Positions 17,937 to 26,495 of a stretch of DNA of 64,000 bases are shown piece after piece. Each line of letters opens with the position of its first letter. The stretch's first letter is position 1. The notes below the pieces were generated by a model. That model did no database searches, had not been told where the DNA came from, and worked only from the letters and a program-made list of their open reading frames with translations. Source of the DNA: Erythrobacteraceae bacterium (lineage in GTDB: Bacteria; Pseudomonadota; Alphaproteobacteria; Sphingomonadales; Sphingomonadaceae); assembly GCA_027486035.1 (NCBI GenBank), contig JAIXPX010000033.1:224265-288264 (forward strand). Reading direction: 5' to 3'. Position numbers and translations under genes: made by a program.

Positions 17937-19274
17937 ATGGATTTCGAACCCACCGAACGCCAGGCCTATTGGCGCGATCGTGTGCGCGATTTCATCGAGG
18001 CCCATGTGCGGCCCAACATGGACACCTATAAGGCACAGGACGCTGCCGGCGACCGCTGGAAGGTGATCCAGATCATCGAGGACAAGAAGAAGCTCGCCAA
18101 GGAAGCGGGCATCTGGAACCTCTTCATGCCGCCCCGCAATGACAGCCACCACCATGTCGACGATACCTTCGAATTCGAAGGCCCGGGCCTCACCAACCTC
18201 GAATATGCGCTGTGCGCCGAGGAAATGGGCCGTATCGGCTGGGCGTCGGAAGTGTTCAACTGCTCGGCGCCCGACACCGGCAACATGGAGGTGTTCCACC
18301 GCTATGGCACGCGCGAACAGAAGGAACAGTGGCTGCGTCCGCTGATGAACGGCGAGATCCGTTCCGCCTTCCTGATGACCGAGCCCTACACCGCGTCTTC
18401 GGATGCGACCAATATCGAGACCCGGATCGAGCGGGACGGCGATCACTATGTGATCAACGGGCGCAAGTGGTGGTCATCGGGCCTTGGCGATCCGCGCTGC
18501 AAGATCGCGATCGTGATGGGCAAGACCAATCCTGAATCGCAGCGCCATGCGCAGCAATCGCAGGTGCTGATGCCGATCGACACCCCCGGCGTGAACATCC
18601 TGCGCCATCTGCCGGTGTTCGGCTATGACGATGCGCCGCACGGCCACATGGAAGTCGAGATGAAGGATGTGCGCGTCCCCGTCTCCAATGTGCTGCTCGG
18701 CGAAGGCCGCGGCTTTGAAATCGCGCAGGGGCGCCTCGGGCCGGGCCGCATCCACCACTGCATGCGCACCATCGGCGTCGCGGAAGAGGCGCTCGCCAAG
18801 ATGTGCCGCCGCCTGCAGGAGCGCGAGGCTTTCGGCAAGCCGGTCTACAAGCACTCGGTGTGGGAGGAGCGCGTCGCGCGCGCGCGCATCGACATCGACA
18901 TGACCCGCCTGCTCTGCCTCAAGGCCGCCGACATGATGGACAAGGTCGGCAACAAGGCGGCCAAGCAGGAAATCGCGATGATCAAGGTGCAGGCGCCGAA
19001 CATGGCGCTCAAGATCATCGACGACGCGATCCAGGCCCACGGCGGCGGGGGCGTTTCGGAGGACTACGGCCTCGCCTCGGCCTATGCCCACCAGCGCACC
19101 CTGCGCCTTGCCGACGGGCCGGACGAGGTCCACGCCCGCTCGATCGCGCACATGGAGTTTGCCAAGCACGCGCCGATCCCCGGCCCGACGGCCAACGCCC
19201 TGCGCGGCAACCATGGGCGCGCAGCCAATGATGGCCAGAGCTTCAGCTCGGGCGACATGGGCGTTGCTCGCTGA
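17937..19274 (+). CDS. Acyl-CoA dehydrogenase of the ACAD10/11 type
   Basis: 445 residues. It carries the usual acyl-CoA dehydrogenase domains ([21 protein letters not shown], a [16 protein letters not shown] flavin loop, [40 protein letters not shown]). The final motif is [11 protein letters not shown], which is characteristic of ACAD10/ACAD11-like enzymes in place of the YEG base region of medium-chain dehydrogenases. In that family the enzyme acts with an APH-fold kinase on 4-hydroxyacyl-CoAs through 4-phosphoryl intermediates. A matching kinase gene lies at 20503. Upstream gene spacing (78 bases) allows co-transcription with the transporter. Confidence 0.92.
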   Translation: MDFEPTERQAYWRDRVRDFIEAHVRPNMDTYKAQDAAGDRWKVIQIIEDKKKLAKEAGIWNLFMPPRNDSHHHVDDTFEFEGPGLTNLEYALCAEEMGRIGWASEVFNCSAPDTGNMEVFHRYGTREQKEQWLRPLMNGEIRSAFLMTEPYTASSDATNIETRIERDGDHYVINGRKWWSSGLGDPRCKIAIVMGKTNPESQRHAQQSQVLMPIDTPGVNILRHLPVFGYDDAPHGHMEVEMKDVRVPVSNVLLGEGRGFEIAQGRLGPGRIHHCMRTIGVAEEALAKMCRRLQEREAFGKPVYKHSVWEERVARARIDIDMTRLLCLKAADMMDKVGNKAAKQEIAMIKVQAPNMALKIIDDAIQAHGGGGVSEDYGLASAYAHQRTLRLADGPDEVHARSIAHMEFAKHAPIPGPTANALRGNHGRAANDGQSFSSGDMGVAR

Positions 19275-19318
19275 CGGGGGCGCGGTAAGGCTGCGCGCAA
19301 GTTGATAAAATACACCCT

Positions 19319-19347
19319 GGGGGCGGCTTTGAACGAAAGTCGCCCCC
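19319..19347 (+). terminator. Intrinsic terminator-like hairpin after the ACAD10/11-type gene
   Basis: A 12-bp stem (GGGGGCGGCTTT with AAAGTCGCCCCC, one G-T pair) and a 5-base loop, followed by ATTTCC. It starts 45 bases after the dehydrogenase stop. It is a plausible terminator, although the T run is short. Confidence 0.65.
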
Positions 19348-19349
19348 AT

Positions 19350-19376
19350 TTCCTACAGGTGCACAGCCTGTAGGAA
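19350..19376. promoter_or_regulatory. Perfect palindrome before the alcohol dehydrogenase
   Basis: TTCCTACAGG at 19350-19359 and CCTGTAGGAA at 19367-19376 form a perfect 10-bp inverted repeat around a 7-base centre, 38 bases before the dehydrogenase start. It could be an operator for a dimeric regulator or a leader hairpin. The regulator is not identified. Confidence 0.5.
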
Positions 19377-19414
19377 CCGCCGAAAGGCATTCCAACCAAG
19401 GGAAGAGAGATCGC

Positions 19415-20503
19415 ATGGCCAAGGCAGCCATCCTTGAACAACCCGGCCAAGGCCTCACAATCGCCGAGGTCACCTATGCCGAGCCCGGCCCGCATGAAGT
19501 CCTGATCGACACCAAGGCCTGCGGGCTGTGCCATTCGGACCTGCACTTCATCGACGGCCACTACCCCCACGCCCTGCCCTGCATTCCGGGGCACGAGGCC
19601 GCCGGGATCGTGCGCGCGGTGGGTTCCGAGGTGAAGACGGTGAAGCCCGGCGACCACGTCGTCTCCTGCCTTTCGGCCTTCTGCGGCCACTGCGAGTTCT
19701 GCGTCACCGGCCGCATGGCGCTGTGCATGGGGGCCGACACCCGCCGCCAGAAGGGTGACGCCTCGCGCATCACCTTTGCTGATGGTTCGCCGGTCAACCA
19801 GATGCTCAACCTCTCAGCCCTCAGCGAACAGATGCTGATCCACGAGCACGCCTGCGTCGCGATCGACAAGGACATGCCCTTCGACCGCGCGGCCCTCCTC
19901 GGCTGCGCGGTGACGACGGGGGCGGGCACGATCTTCAACGCCTGCAAGGTGACCCCGGGCGAGACCGTCCTCGTGGTCGGCTGCGGCGGGGTGGGCCTTG
20001 CCGCGATCAACGCCGCCAAGATCGCCGGCGCAGGCAAGATCATCGCCGCCGATCCGCTCCCGGAAAAGCGCGAGCTCGCGAAAGTGCTGGGCGCGACCCA
20101 CACCGTCGATGCGCTGGCCGAAGACGCCGCCAAGCAGATCATCGCGATCAGCGGCGGCGGGGTCGACTGGGGGATCGAGGCGGTGGGCCGACAGGCCTCG
20201 GCCGATCTCGCGGTTGCCAGCCTCAAGCGCGGGGGCACCGCGGTGATCCTCGGCATGATGCCCTTGGACTGCAAGGTCGGGCTCGGCGCCTTCGATCTCC
20301 TCGGCGGCAAGAAGCTGATGGGCGCGATCATGGGGATGAACCACTTCCCCGTCGATCTGCCGCGCCTCGTCGACTTCTACCTGCGCGGCCTCCTCGATCT
20401 CGACACGATCATCGCCGAGCGCATCCCGCTCGAAAGGGTCAACGAGGGCTTCGAGACGATGCGCAAGGGAACCTCCGCGCGCACGGTGGTGGTGTTCGAC
20501 TGA
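19415..20503 (+). CDS. Zinc-dependent alcohol dehydrogenase (MDR family)
   Basis: 362 residues. Catalytic zinc ligands C39 (GLCHSD), H60-E61 (PGHEAAG) and the downstream cysteine near C176 (LLGCAVTTGAG). The structural zinc lobe is C90, C93, C96, C104. The Rossmann motif VVGCGGVGLAAI is near residue 190. It resembles class III/mycothiol-type long alcohol dehydrogenases, which oxidise alcohols or hydroxyacyl compounds with NAD. Its stop overlaps the start of the kinase gene by one base (TGATG), so the two are translationally coupled. Confidence 0.93.
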   Translation: MAKAAILEQPGQGLTIAEVTYAEPGPHEVLIDTKACGLCHSDLHFIDGHYPHALPCIPGHEAAGIVRAVGSEVKTVKPGDHVVSCLSAFCGHCEFCVTGRMALCMGADTRRQKGDASRITFADGSPVNQMLNLSALSEQMLIHEHACVAIDKDMPFDRAALLGCAVTTGAGTIFNACKVTPGETVLVVGCGGVGLAAINAAKIAGAGKIIAADPLPEKRELAKVLGATHTVDALAEDAAKQIIAISGGGVDWGIEAVGRQASADLAVASLKRGGTAVILGMMPLDCKVGLGAFDLLGGKKLMGAIMGMNHFPVDLPRLVDFYLRGLLDLDTIIAERIPLERVNEGFETMRKGTSARTVVVFD

Positions 20504-21585
20504 TGAGCGAGGCACCCCAGATCGATTTCGACACCGAAATGGTCGGCACCGTCGAAGTGTCGGAGAAGGACGCGCTCGACCTTGCCTCGCTCACCGCGTG
20601 GTTCGAAGCCCATGTCGAGGGCTTCGCAGGCCCGATCAGCTACACCAAGTTCAAGGGCGGGCAGTCGAACCCCACCTACCGGATCGACACCCCCGGCGCC
20701 TCCTACGTGCTGCGCCGCCAGCCTTTCGGCAAGCTGCTCCCCTCGGCCCACGCGGTCGACCGCGAATATGCGGCGATGACCGGCCTCTACCCGACCGGCT
20801 TCCCCGTCCCGCGCACCTACGGACTGTGCGAGGACGTCGACGTCATCGGCTCCAAGTTCTTCGTGATGAGCATGGCCGATGGCCGCAGCTTGTGGAACGG
20901 CGCGCTCCCCGGCCTCACGCCGGACGAGCGCCGCGCCCATTACCACGCGCTGATCGACACCATGGCCGAGCTGCACCTCAACGATCCGCAGGCGATCGGC
21001 ATGGGCGAGTTCGGCAAGCCCAATGATTACTGCGCGCGCCAGATCACCCGCTGGACCAAGCAGTACAAGCTCTCCGAGACCGAGCACATGCCCGAGATGG
21101 AGCGGCTGATCGAATGGCTGCCGCAGACCATCCCGCCGCAGCACGGCTCGAGCGTGGTCCACGGCGATTACCGGCTCGACAACGTGATCTTCCACAAGAC
21201 GGAAGCCCGCATCATCGCGGTGCTCGACTGGGAGCTTTCGACGCTGGGCGATCCGATCGCAGATTTCAGCTACTTGATGCTCAACTGGCACAACCCCGCC
21301 GATGGCCGTGCGGGGCTGCTGGGGCTGGATCTGGAGGCGCTCGGCATCCCCTCGCAGGAGGAAGCGGTGGAGCGTTACGTCGCGCGCACCGGCTATCCGG
21401 TGCCGCCGATGGACTGGTATTTCGCCTATAACCTGTTCCGCCTCGCGGGGATCATGCAGGGGATCAAGAAGCGCGTGATCGACGGCACCGCCTCGAGCGC
21501 CCATGCCCAGGCGATGAGCGACCGCGTGCGGCCTCTCGCGGAGCGGGCCTACGCCTTCGCGCTGACCGCAGGGATGGATTCCTAG
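20503..21585 (+). CDS. APH-fold kinase of the ACAD10/11 (LvaA-like) type
   Basis: 360 residues of the aminoglycoside-phosphotransferase fold. The glycine-rich start is KFKGGQSNPTY, the catalytic loop is H220-G-D222-Y-R-L-D-N227, and the metal-binding aspartate is in AVLDWELSTLGDPIADFSY. This wording is typical of the kinase domain fused to the dehydrogenase in vertebrate ACAD10/11 and of bacterial LvaA, which phosphorylates 4-hydroxyacyl-CoA. It is not an antibiotic-resistance enzyme on this evidence. It is coupled to the upstream alcohol dehydrogenase and near the ACAD11-type gene at 17937. Confidence 0.88.
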   Translation: MSEAPQIDFDTEMVGTVEVSEKDALDLASLTAWFEAHVEGFAGPISYTKFKGGQSNPTYRIDTPGASYVLRRQPFGKLLPSAHAVDREYAAMTGLYPTGFPVPRTYGLCEDVDVIGSKFFVMSMADGRSLWNGALPGLTPDERRAHYHALIDTMAELHLNDPQAIGMGEFGKPNDYCARQITRWTKQYKLSETEHMPEMERLIEWLPQTIPPQHGSSVVHGDYRLDNVIFHKTEARIIAVLDWELSTLGDPIADFSYLMLNWHNPADGRAGLLGLDLEALGIPSQEEAVERYVARTGYPVPPMDWYFAYNLFRLAGIMQGIKKRVIDGTASSAHAQAMSDRVRPLAERAYAFALTAGMDS

Positions 21586-21591
21586 TGTTTC

Positions 21592-21611
21592 GCACGCCCA
21601 TCCGGGCGTGC
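21592..21611 (+). terminator. Hairpin directly after the kinase gene
   Basis: A perfect 8-bp stem, GCACGCCC (21592-21599) with GGGCGTGC (21604-21611), 4-base loop, six bases after the stop. No T run follows, so termination efficiency is uncertain. Confidence 0.5.
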
Positions 21612-21712
21612 ATCCTCGCCGCGTCTCGCGCGGCCTGTGCGAGCGGCTGCGGGCGGCCGCCCGGCCTTGCGGCCCTGAGGGCCGGCTCCCTCGGGAATGC
21701 CTGATCTTTAGG

Positions 21713-21750
21713 CAGGGCGCGGGCGGTCTACCTATACTGCCCGCGCCCTG
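21713..21750 (+). promoter_or_regulatory. Strong hairpin in the dapD upstream region
   Basis: CAGGGCGCGGGC (21713-21724) pairs perfectly with GCCCGCGCCCTG (21739-21750) across a 14-base loop. The loop includes TATACT, which resembles a -10 box. It ends 75 bases before the dapD start. It could be a terminator of upstream transcription or a leader structure for dapD; no T run follows. Confidence 0.45.
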
Positions 21751-21825
21751 TGCAGCCTCCGCTTGCCGAGGGCGCGCGGCACGGCTAGGCGCGGGCGCGG
21801 AAACCTTGCCGCAGGAGACGCCCGC

Positions 21826-22665
21826 ATGACCGACGCCCTGATGAACGCCATCGAAGCCGCGTGGGAGAACCGCGCCGAGATCACCCCCGCCAGCACCGAT
21901 ATCGCGGCGGTGGTCGACGAGGTGCTCGGCCTGCTCGATTCAGGGGCAGTGCGCGTCGCGGAGCCTGACGGCAACGGCGGGTGGCGCGTCAACCAGTGGC
22001 TCAAGAAGGCGGTGCTGCTGTCCTTCCGCCTCAATGACAACGCCGTGGTCGATGGCGGCGCGGCGAGTGCGCCTGCCTATGACAAGGTGCCGCTGAAGTT
22101 CGCCGGCTGGGACGAGACCCGCTTCCGCCAGGGCGGCTTCCGCGTGGTGCCGGGCGCGGTGGTCCGCCGCGGGGCGCATATCTCGAAGGGCGTCGTCCTC
22201 ATGCCGAGCTTCGTCAACATCGGGGCCTATGTGGGCGAGAACACGATGATCGACACCTGGGCGACCGTCGGATCCTGCGCGCAGATCGGCGCCAACGTCC
22301 ATATCTCGGGCGGCGCAGGGATCGGCGGGGTGCTCGAACCGCTTCAGGCCGAACCCGTCATCATCGGTGACGGCGCCTTCATCGGCGCGCGCGCCGAAGT
22401 GGCCGAAGGTGTGCGCGTCGGCGAGGGGGCGGTGCTCTCGATGGGGGTCTATCTCGGCGCCTCGACCAAGATCGTCGACCGTGCGACCGGGCAGGTCCAC
22501 ATCGGCGAGGTGCCGCCCTATGCCGTGGTCGTCCCCGGCTCGATGCCCGGCAAGCCGCTGCCCGACGGCACCATGGGCCCAAGCCTCTACTGCGCGGTGA
22601 TCGTCAAGACGGTGGACGCGCAGACCCGCTCCAAGACCGGCATCAACGAGCTGCTGCGCGATTGA
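21826..22665 (+). CDS. dapD: 2,3,4,5-tetrahydropyridine-2,6-dicarboxylate N-succinyltransferase
   Basis: 279 residues. A helical N-terminal domain (about 1-100) is followed by left-handed beta-helix hexapeptide repeats ([29 protein letters not shown] and on), with the conserved [17 protein letters not shown] segment, and the C-terminal [26 protein letters not shown]. It makes N-succinyl-L-2-amino-6-oxopimelate in the lysine/diaminopimelate pathway. GCAGGAGA sits before the ATG at 21826. Confidence 0.97.
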   Translation: MTDALMNAIEAAWENRAEITPASTDIAAVVDEVLGLLDSGAVRVAEPDGNGGWRVNQWLKKAVLLSFRLNDNAVVDGGAASAPAYDKVPLKFAGWDETRFRQGGFRVVPGAVVRRGAHISKGVVLMPSFVNIGAYVGENTMIDTWATVGSCAQIGANVHISGGAGIGGVLEPLQAEPVIIGDGAFIGARAEVAEGVRVGEGAVLSMGVYLGASTKIVDRATGQVHIGEVPPYAVVVPGSMPGKPLPDGTMGPSLYCAVIVKTVDAQTRSKTGINELLRD

Positions 22666-22773
22666 CCTTGCGGCAGGGGCGTCCTGCCGCTTTTCGCCCG
22701 CTTCCCTTACAAGGTTGGGGAAACCACGGCCTGCGCCGCGCCATAGTCCCTGCCCGTCCAGCAGGAGACCCCC

Positions 22774-23064
22774 ATGCCGCAACCCGACCGGCCGACCCGC
22801 ATCGATCAGGTGGATGCCAAGGCCGGCACCAGGGAAGGCGTGGTGCGCTGGGTGCTGGCGATCAGCCTTGTCCTTACCGTACTCGCCTTCGCGGTGATCG
22901 TCCTCAGCGGCGCGCTCAGCCAGGGGCCGGTGGAAAGCCAGCAGAATGTCGAGCGCAAGGTCGAGGCCGAGCGCGAGCAAGCGGAACCGGACCACAGCTC
23001 GATCGATGGCGTGGTCGTGGACGACCCGGGCGCCGGCGCGCCGCCGACGACATCCGGTCGATGA
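22774..23064 (+). CDS. Small single-pass membrane protein of unknown function
   Basis: 96 residues. A polar N-terminus of 25 residues, one clear transmembrane helix (VLAISLVLTVLAFAVIVLSGAL, written by position about 27-48), then a charged, acidic tail rich in Glu/Gln that may be periplasmic or helical. No family recognised. An AGGAGA ribosome binding site precedes the ATG. It overlaps the next gene by four bases (ATGA), so the two small proteins are co-translated. Confidence 0.7.
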   Translation: MPQPDRPTRIDQVDAKAGTREGVVRWVLAISLVLTVLAFAVIVLSGALSQGPVESQQNVERKVEAEREQAEPDHSSIDGVVVDDPGAGAPPTTSGR

Positions 23065-23282
23065 GCGACACCTTCCGCAAGGGGCAGGCAGTGATCTGGG
23101 ACTGGAGCGGAGGCACCGCTGCGGGCAGGATCAAGGACCGCTACGAACGCAAGGTGACGCGGCGGATCAAGGGCTCCCAAGTCACCCGCAACGGCGATGC
23201 CGACAACCCTGCCTATCTGATCGTGCAGGACGATGGCGACGAGGTCCTCAAGCTGGCCAGCGAGTTGAGACCGGCCGGCTGA
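23061..23282 (+). CDS. HVA1-family small protein (DUF2945-like)
   Basis: 73 residues: FRKGQAVIWDWSGGTAAGRI, then KDRYERKVTRRIKGSQVTRNGDADNPAYLI and a C-terminal GDEVLKLASELRPA. The layout (short SH3-like hypervirulence-associated TUDOR domain) fits the HVA1/DUF2945 family, found in bacteria and fungi with no firm biochemical role. Its ATG overlaps the stop of the upstream membrane protein gene. Confidence 0.8.
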   Translation: MSDTFRKGQAVIWDWSGGTAAGRIKDRYERKVTRRIKGSQVTRNGDADNPAYLIVQDDGDEVLKLASELRPAG

Positions 23283-23354
23283 CCTTGTCCCGGAGGCCTC
23301 TCCCCGCGCCGCCATCAGGAATGTTCACCACGCGCACGCGTGCACCACCGGGGC

Positions 23355-24662
23355 TCAGGGGGCCGCCGGGGCCGGGGACGTGATCAGCGTTTCGATCGGC
23401 GGCTGGTCCTGTACGCTGGCGGCATAGGCTTCGGCGGCGCGCATGACCCGCAGGATGTTGCGGCTGGCGATCATCTCCAGCTCCGCCTGCGAATAGCCCC
23501 GCCTGGCCAGTTCGGCGAAGAGCAGCGGATAGCCGCGCACGTCCTCGAAGCCTTGCGGGCCCGAGGGCATCCCGTCGAAGTCGCCGCCTATCCCGATATG
23601 CTCCACACCTGCAACCTTGCGGATGTGGTCGATATGGTCGGCCATGTCCCTGATCGTCGCCTTGGGCTCGGGATTGGCCTTGTCCCACGCCGCGAGAAGC
23701 TCTGTGACCTTGGCGGGCTGCCCCTGCCACAGGCCCTTCAATCGCGCCTCCTCGCCGGCACGGCTCGCGGTCCATTGGCGGACCTGCTCGCTGATGAAGC
23801 GCGGGAGCGCGACGACCATCACGATCCCGCCGTTCTCGGGCAGGCGGGCAAGGACGCTGTCGGGGACATTGCGCGGGTGGCCGTCCACCGCCCGCGCGCC
23901 CGAATGGCTGAAGATCACCGGGGCCTTCGCCACGTCGAGCGCGTCCATCATGGTCGCCTCGCTGACGTGGCTGAGATCGACCAGCATCCCCAGCCGGTTC
24001 ATCTCGCGCACCACATCCTGGCCGAAATCGCTGAGGCCGCCAAACCGGGGATCGTCGGTCGCCGCGTCAGCCCAGGGCGTGTTGCTGTTGTGGGTGAGGG
24101 TCATGTAGCGCGCGCCCAAGGCGTGGAGCTGGCGCAGCACCGCGAGGCTCGATCCGATCGAATGGCCCCCTTCCATCCCCAGCAGCGAGGCGATCCGCCC
24201 CTCGGCCATCGCCCGCTCGACCTGATCGGCGGTGGTCACGAACCGCAAGGAGGCCGGATTGCGGTCGATCAGGCGGCGGGTGACGTCGATCTGCTCGATC
24301 ACCTGCTGCACTGCCCGCGGTTCATCGGCGGTGTAGGGGACATAGACCGACCAGAACTGCGCTCCGACCTTGCCCTGCCTGAGGCGCGCAAGATCGGTCT
24401 GCATCGCGGCGACGTCCGGGCCGGTCGCGGTGTGGCTGGTGTCCTCGAAATCGAAGGCGTTGATCCGGTTCTGCGTCCGGTCGCGCAGCTGGTTGGGCAC
24501 GTCGTTATGCCCGTCGAACACCGGCGCTGCCTCGAGCGCGGCATGGGCTGTCGCCGTCGCCGGATCGACCGCAGGCACCGGCGCGGCTTGCTGCGCCGCG
24601 AGCGGAGAAGCCAGCGCGAGCGCGGCGCCAAGAGCGAGGCGCGAGATGACGAGACGTTGCAT
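23355..24662 (-). CDS. Peptidase M19 (membrane/renal dipeptidase family), exported
   Basis: 435 residues. Signal peptide about 1-23 (ALALASPLAAQ). The dinuclear zinc site is visible: FDGHNDVPNQL (first HxD), GMEGGHSIG, LTHNSNTPWADA, DLSHVSE, IFSHSGARAV and the C-terminal GGDFDGMP. The family hydrolyses dipeptides, including D-residue dipeptides, and some lactams. The signal suggests a periplasmic role, perhaps in peptidoglycan peptide turnover. The start at 24662 places the signal peptide at the N-terminus. It is divergent from the cupin gene at 24714. Confidence 0.93.
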   Translation of the reverse strand: MQRLVISRLALGAALALASPLAAQQAAPVPAVDPATATAHAALEAAPVFDGHNDVPNQLRDRTQNRINAFDFEDTSHTATGPDVAAMQTDLARLRQGKVGAQFWSVYVPYTADEPRAVQQVIEQIDVTRRLIDRNPASLRFVTTADQVERAMAEGRIASLLGMEGGHSIGSSLAVLRQLHALGARYMTLTHNSNTPWADAATDDPRFGGLSDFGQDVVREMNRLGMLVDLSHVSEATMMDALDVAKAPVIFSHSGARAVDGHPRNVPDSVLARLPENGGIVMVVALPRFISEQVRQWTASRAGEEARLKGLWQGQPAKVTELLAAWDKANPEPKATIRDMADHIDHIRKVAGVEHIGIGGDFDGMPSGPQGFEDVRGYPLLFAELARRGYSQAELEMIASRNILRVMRAAEAYAASVQDQPPIETLITSPAPAAP

Positions 24663-24713
24663 GGGACAGGTTCCGGAAGCTAGAGCGCGTGGATGACAGG
24701 CGCGGGGAGGCTC

Positions 24714-25154
24714 ATGGATAGCGCGGAAGCACTGATCGAACAATTGGGCCTTGCCGCTCATCCCGAGGGCGGATGGTACCGCGAGACCTGGCGCGGCGAG
24801 CCGGGGCCGGACGGGCGTGCGGGCGGGACGGCGATCCTGTTCCTGCTGCGCGCGGGCGAGGCCTCGCACTGGCACAGGGTCGATGCCGCCGAACTGTGGA
24901 TCTGGCAGGCGGGCGATCCGGTCGAACTGCGGCTTGCCGCGAGCGGGGCGGGGCCGGTGCGCTCGGTGATCCTCGGCAGCGATGTCACGGCGGGGCAGAA
25001 GCTCCAGGGGCTCGTCGCACCCCACGAATGGCAGGCGGCCCGCCCGCACGGCGGGGCAAAGCATGGCTATTCGCTGGTCTCCTGCGTGGTTGTGCCCGGG
25101 TTCGATTTCGCCGGCTTCACCCTCGCCCCGCCAGGGTGGGAACCGGGCCGGTGA
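24714..25154 (+). CDS. Cupin-fold protein (DUF985 family)
   Basis: 146 residues: LGLAAHPEGGWYRETWR at the N-terminus, a beta-barrel core with AILFLLRAGEASHWHRVDAAELWIWQAGDP (His pair and Glu of a cupin metal site) and a C-terminal SLVSCVVVPGFDFAGFTLAPPGW. This is the DUF985 type, related to fungal and plant cupin-like proteins of unknown activity. The start at 24714 is chosen because it gives the family N-terminus. It overlaps the following GTG-start gene by four bases. Confidence 0.88.
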   Translation: MDSAEALIEQLGLAAHPEGGWYRETWRGEPGPDGRAGGTAILFLLRAGEASHWHRVDAAELWIWQAGDPVELRLAASGAGPVRSVILGSDVTAGQKLQGLVAPHEWQAARPHGGAKHGYSLVSCVVVPGFDFAGFTLAPPGWEPGR

Positions 25155-25555
25155 CGAAGACTGTCCTGCGCTGGCTGCTCGCCGTCTTCTACTTCGCCGC
25201 CGGGGTGATCCATCTCGCGTTCCCCGACCCCTTCCTGACGATCATGCCCGCCTTCGTGCCGATGCCCGAGGCGGTGGTGCTGTGGACCGGGGTTGCCGAG
25301 ATTCTCGGCGCGATCGGCCTTGCGCAAGACGTGTCGCTTCCGCTGCGGCGCGCGGCGGGATGGGGGCTCGCCGCCTATGCGCTGTGCGTCTGGCCCGCCA
25401 ACATCAACCACTTCGCGCTCGACCTGGCGCGGCTAGGCGGCGGGCTCGGGCTTGCCTATCACGTGCCGCGCATGGTCGCGCAGCCCGCGATCATCTGGCT
25501 GGCGCTCTGGGTCGGCGGCTGCCTGCCACGCAAAGAAAAGCGGCGCGGACCCTGA
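25151..25555 (+). CDS. DoxX-like four-helix membrane protein
   Basis: 134 residues with a GTG start at 25151 (GTGA overlap with the cupin gene). Four membrane helices: about 4-22 (LRWLLAVFYFAAGVIHLAF), 42-62, 72-92 and 110-128. The pattern FYFAAGVIHLAFPDPF and PANINHFALDLA fits the DoxX-like/DUF4267-type membrane family. Probable inner-membrane protein; function unknown. Basic C-terminal tail (RKEKRRGP). Confidence 0.75.
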   Translation: MTKTVLRWLLAVFYFAAGVIHLAFPDPFLTIMPAFVPMPEAVVLWTGVAEILGAIGLAQDVSLPLRRAAGWGLAAYALCVWPANINHFALDLARLGGGLGLAYHVPRMVAQPAIIWLALWVGGCLPRKEKRRGP

Positions 25556-25575
25556 CCGGATCGCGCGCCGCCTTT
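25537..25575. terminator. Probable terminator between convergent DoxX-like and SWIB genes
   Basis: AAAGCGGCGCG (25537-25547) pairs with CGCGCCGC-C-TTT (25564-25575), one bulge, across a long loop, with T and A runs on the respective ends. It overlaps the end of the membrane protein gene. Confidence 0.5.
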
Positions 25576-25612
25576 GCTTTGCAAGGAGCGCCCTGAAGGC
25601 GCCCGCTCGCCC

Positions 25613-25867
25613 TTACTTGAGGTGCTTCGAGACCGCAGCGGTCATCTTGAACATCGAGATCTGGGCATTGCCGATCACCGCGCCGAGCTTGGCATCGGGA
25701 TTGATCTGACGCTTGTCGGTCTTGTCCTGAAGACCGTTCGCCTTGATGTATTCCCAGACCTTCGAGGTCACCTGGGCGCGGGTCATCGGACCCTTGCCGA
25801 TCACTGCTTCGAGTTCACCCGAAAGGTTCACGGGCTTCTGCAGTGCGTTCGTCGTTCCAGCCATCAT
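25613..25867 (-). CDS. SWIB/MDM2-domain protein
   Basis: 84 residues that are almost entirely one SWIB domain: LQKPVNLSGELEAVIG, MTRAQVTSKVWEYIKANGLQD and KRQINPDAKLGAVIG. Stand-alone bacterial SWIB proteins are small, basic and chromatin-like in origin. They occur in Chlamydia and many proteobacteria with no settled role. Two adjacent ATGs (25867, 25864) exist. It is followed on the same strand (downstream) by the convergent DoxX-like gene. Confidence 0.93.
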   Translation of the reverse strand: MMAGTTNALQKPVNLSGELEAVIGKGPMTRAQVTSKVWEYIKANGLQDKTDKRQINPDAKLGAVIGNAQISMFKMTAAVSKHLK

Positions 25868-25892
25868 CTACTCCCTTGTCACAGTGGCAGGT

Positions 25893-26495
25893 TCAAAAAT
25901 CGTCGTCTTCCCATGCCGCATCCTCGTCTTCCCCGCCCCCGGTGAAGGTTGCATGGAGCACCGCGCAGGCCGTGATCGACCCTTGCAGAGATGCGAGCAG
26001 TTCCGCCCGCCCAGCGCCGGGCATCAGCACCAGCGGCAGTTCGGTCGCGAACAGTTGAAACAGGTAGTGGCGCGTCTCGCCCTCGGGCGGGTCGGGCAGC
26101 AGCCATTCGGAATTGCCGACCGCATTCTTGCCGGTGCGCGGCGGCACCTCGCCCTCGAGCAGCTTGCCGCGCTGTCCGGCAAGGCCCCACACCAGCCAGT
26201 GACAGGCAGGATCGGCGCCGGCCTTCGTCCCGGCGCCCGAGGCATCCTCGACCACCAGCACCAATTCCTGCGTTCCCGGCGGGGGCGCGCTCCACTCGAG
26301 CGGCGGAGCGACAGCGTCTTCCTCGGCCGCAGTGAAGCTCGCGTCGAGCTCCTCGCCGCTGCGGAACGCCGGACTGGTCAGCGCAAAGCCGCCGCGCGCA
26401 AGCGTCTGCGCCGCCCCCAGCTTCGCGATCGCGAGGCCGGGATGACGCGCGGGCGCAGGCACGTGAGGTGCAAGCCAGCCGGGAAAATCAGACAT
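25893..26495 (-). CDS. YbhB/YbcL-type PEBP family protein
   Basis: 200 residues. The phosphatidylethanolamine-binding fold is indicated by LTSPAFRSGEELDASFTA, PPLEWSAPPPGTQELVLVVED, the CHWLVWGL strand, GNSEWLLPDPPEGETRHYLFQLFA and the C-terminal ACAVLHATF helix. Bacterial members (YbhB/YbcL) bind anionic or phosphate groups; physiological roles are mostly unknown. The N-terminal 35 residues and the very acidic C-terminus (GGGEDEDAAWEDDDF) are longer than in E. coli YbhB. Confidence 0.85.
   Translation of the reverse strand: MSDFPGWLAPHVPAPARHPGLAIAKLGAAQTLARGGFALTSPAFRSGEELDASFTAAEEDAVAPPLEWSAPPPGTQELVLVVEDASGAGTKAGADPACHWLVWGLAGQRGKLLEGEVPPRTGKNAVGNSEWLLPDPPEGETRHYLFQLFATELPLVLMPGAGRAELLASLQGSITACAVLHATFTGGGEDEDAAWEDDDF

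Noticed and set aside
20503..21585. Aminoglycoside resistance gene
   Set aside because: The APH fold is present, but the motif wording and neighbours match the ACAD10/11-LvaA type of acyl-CoA kinase.
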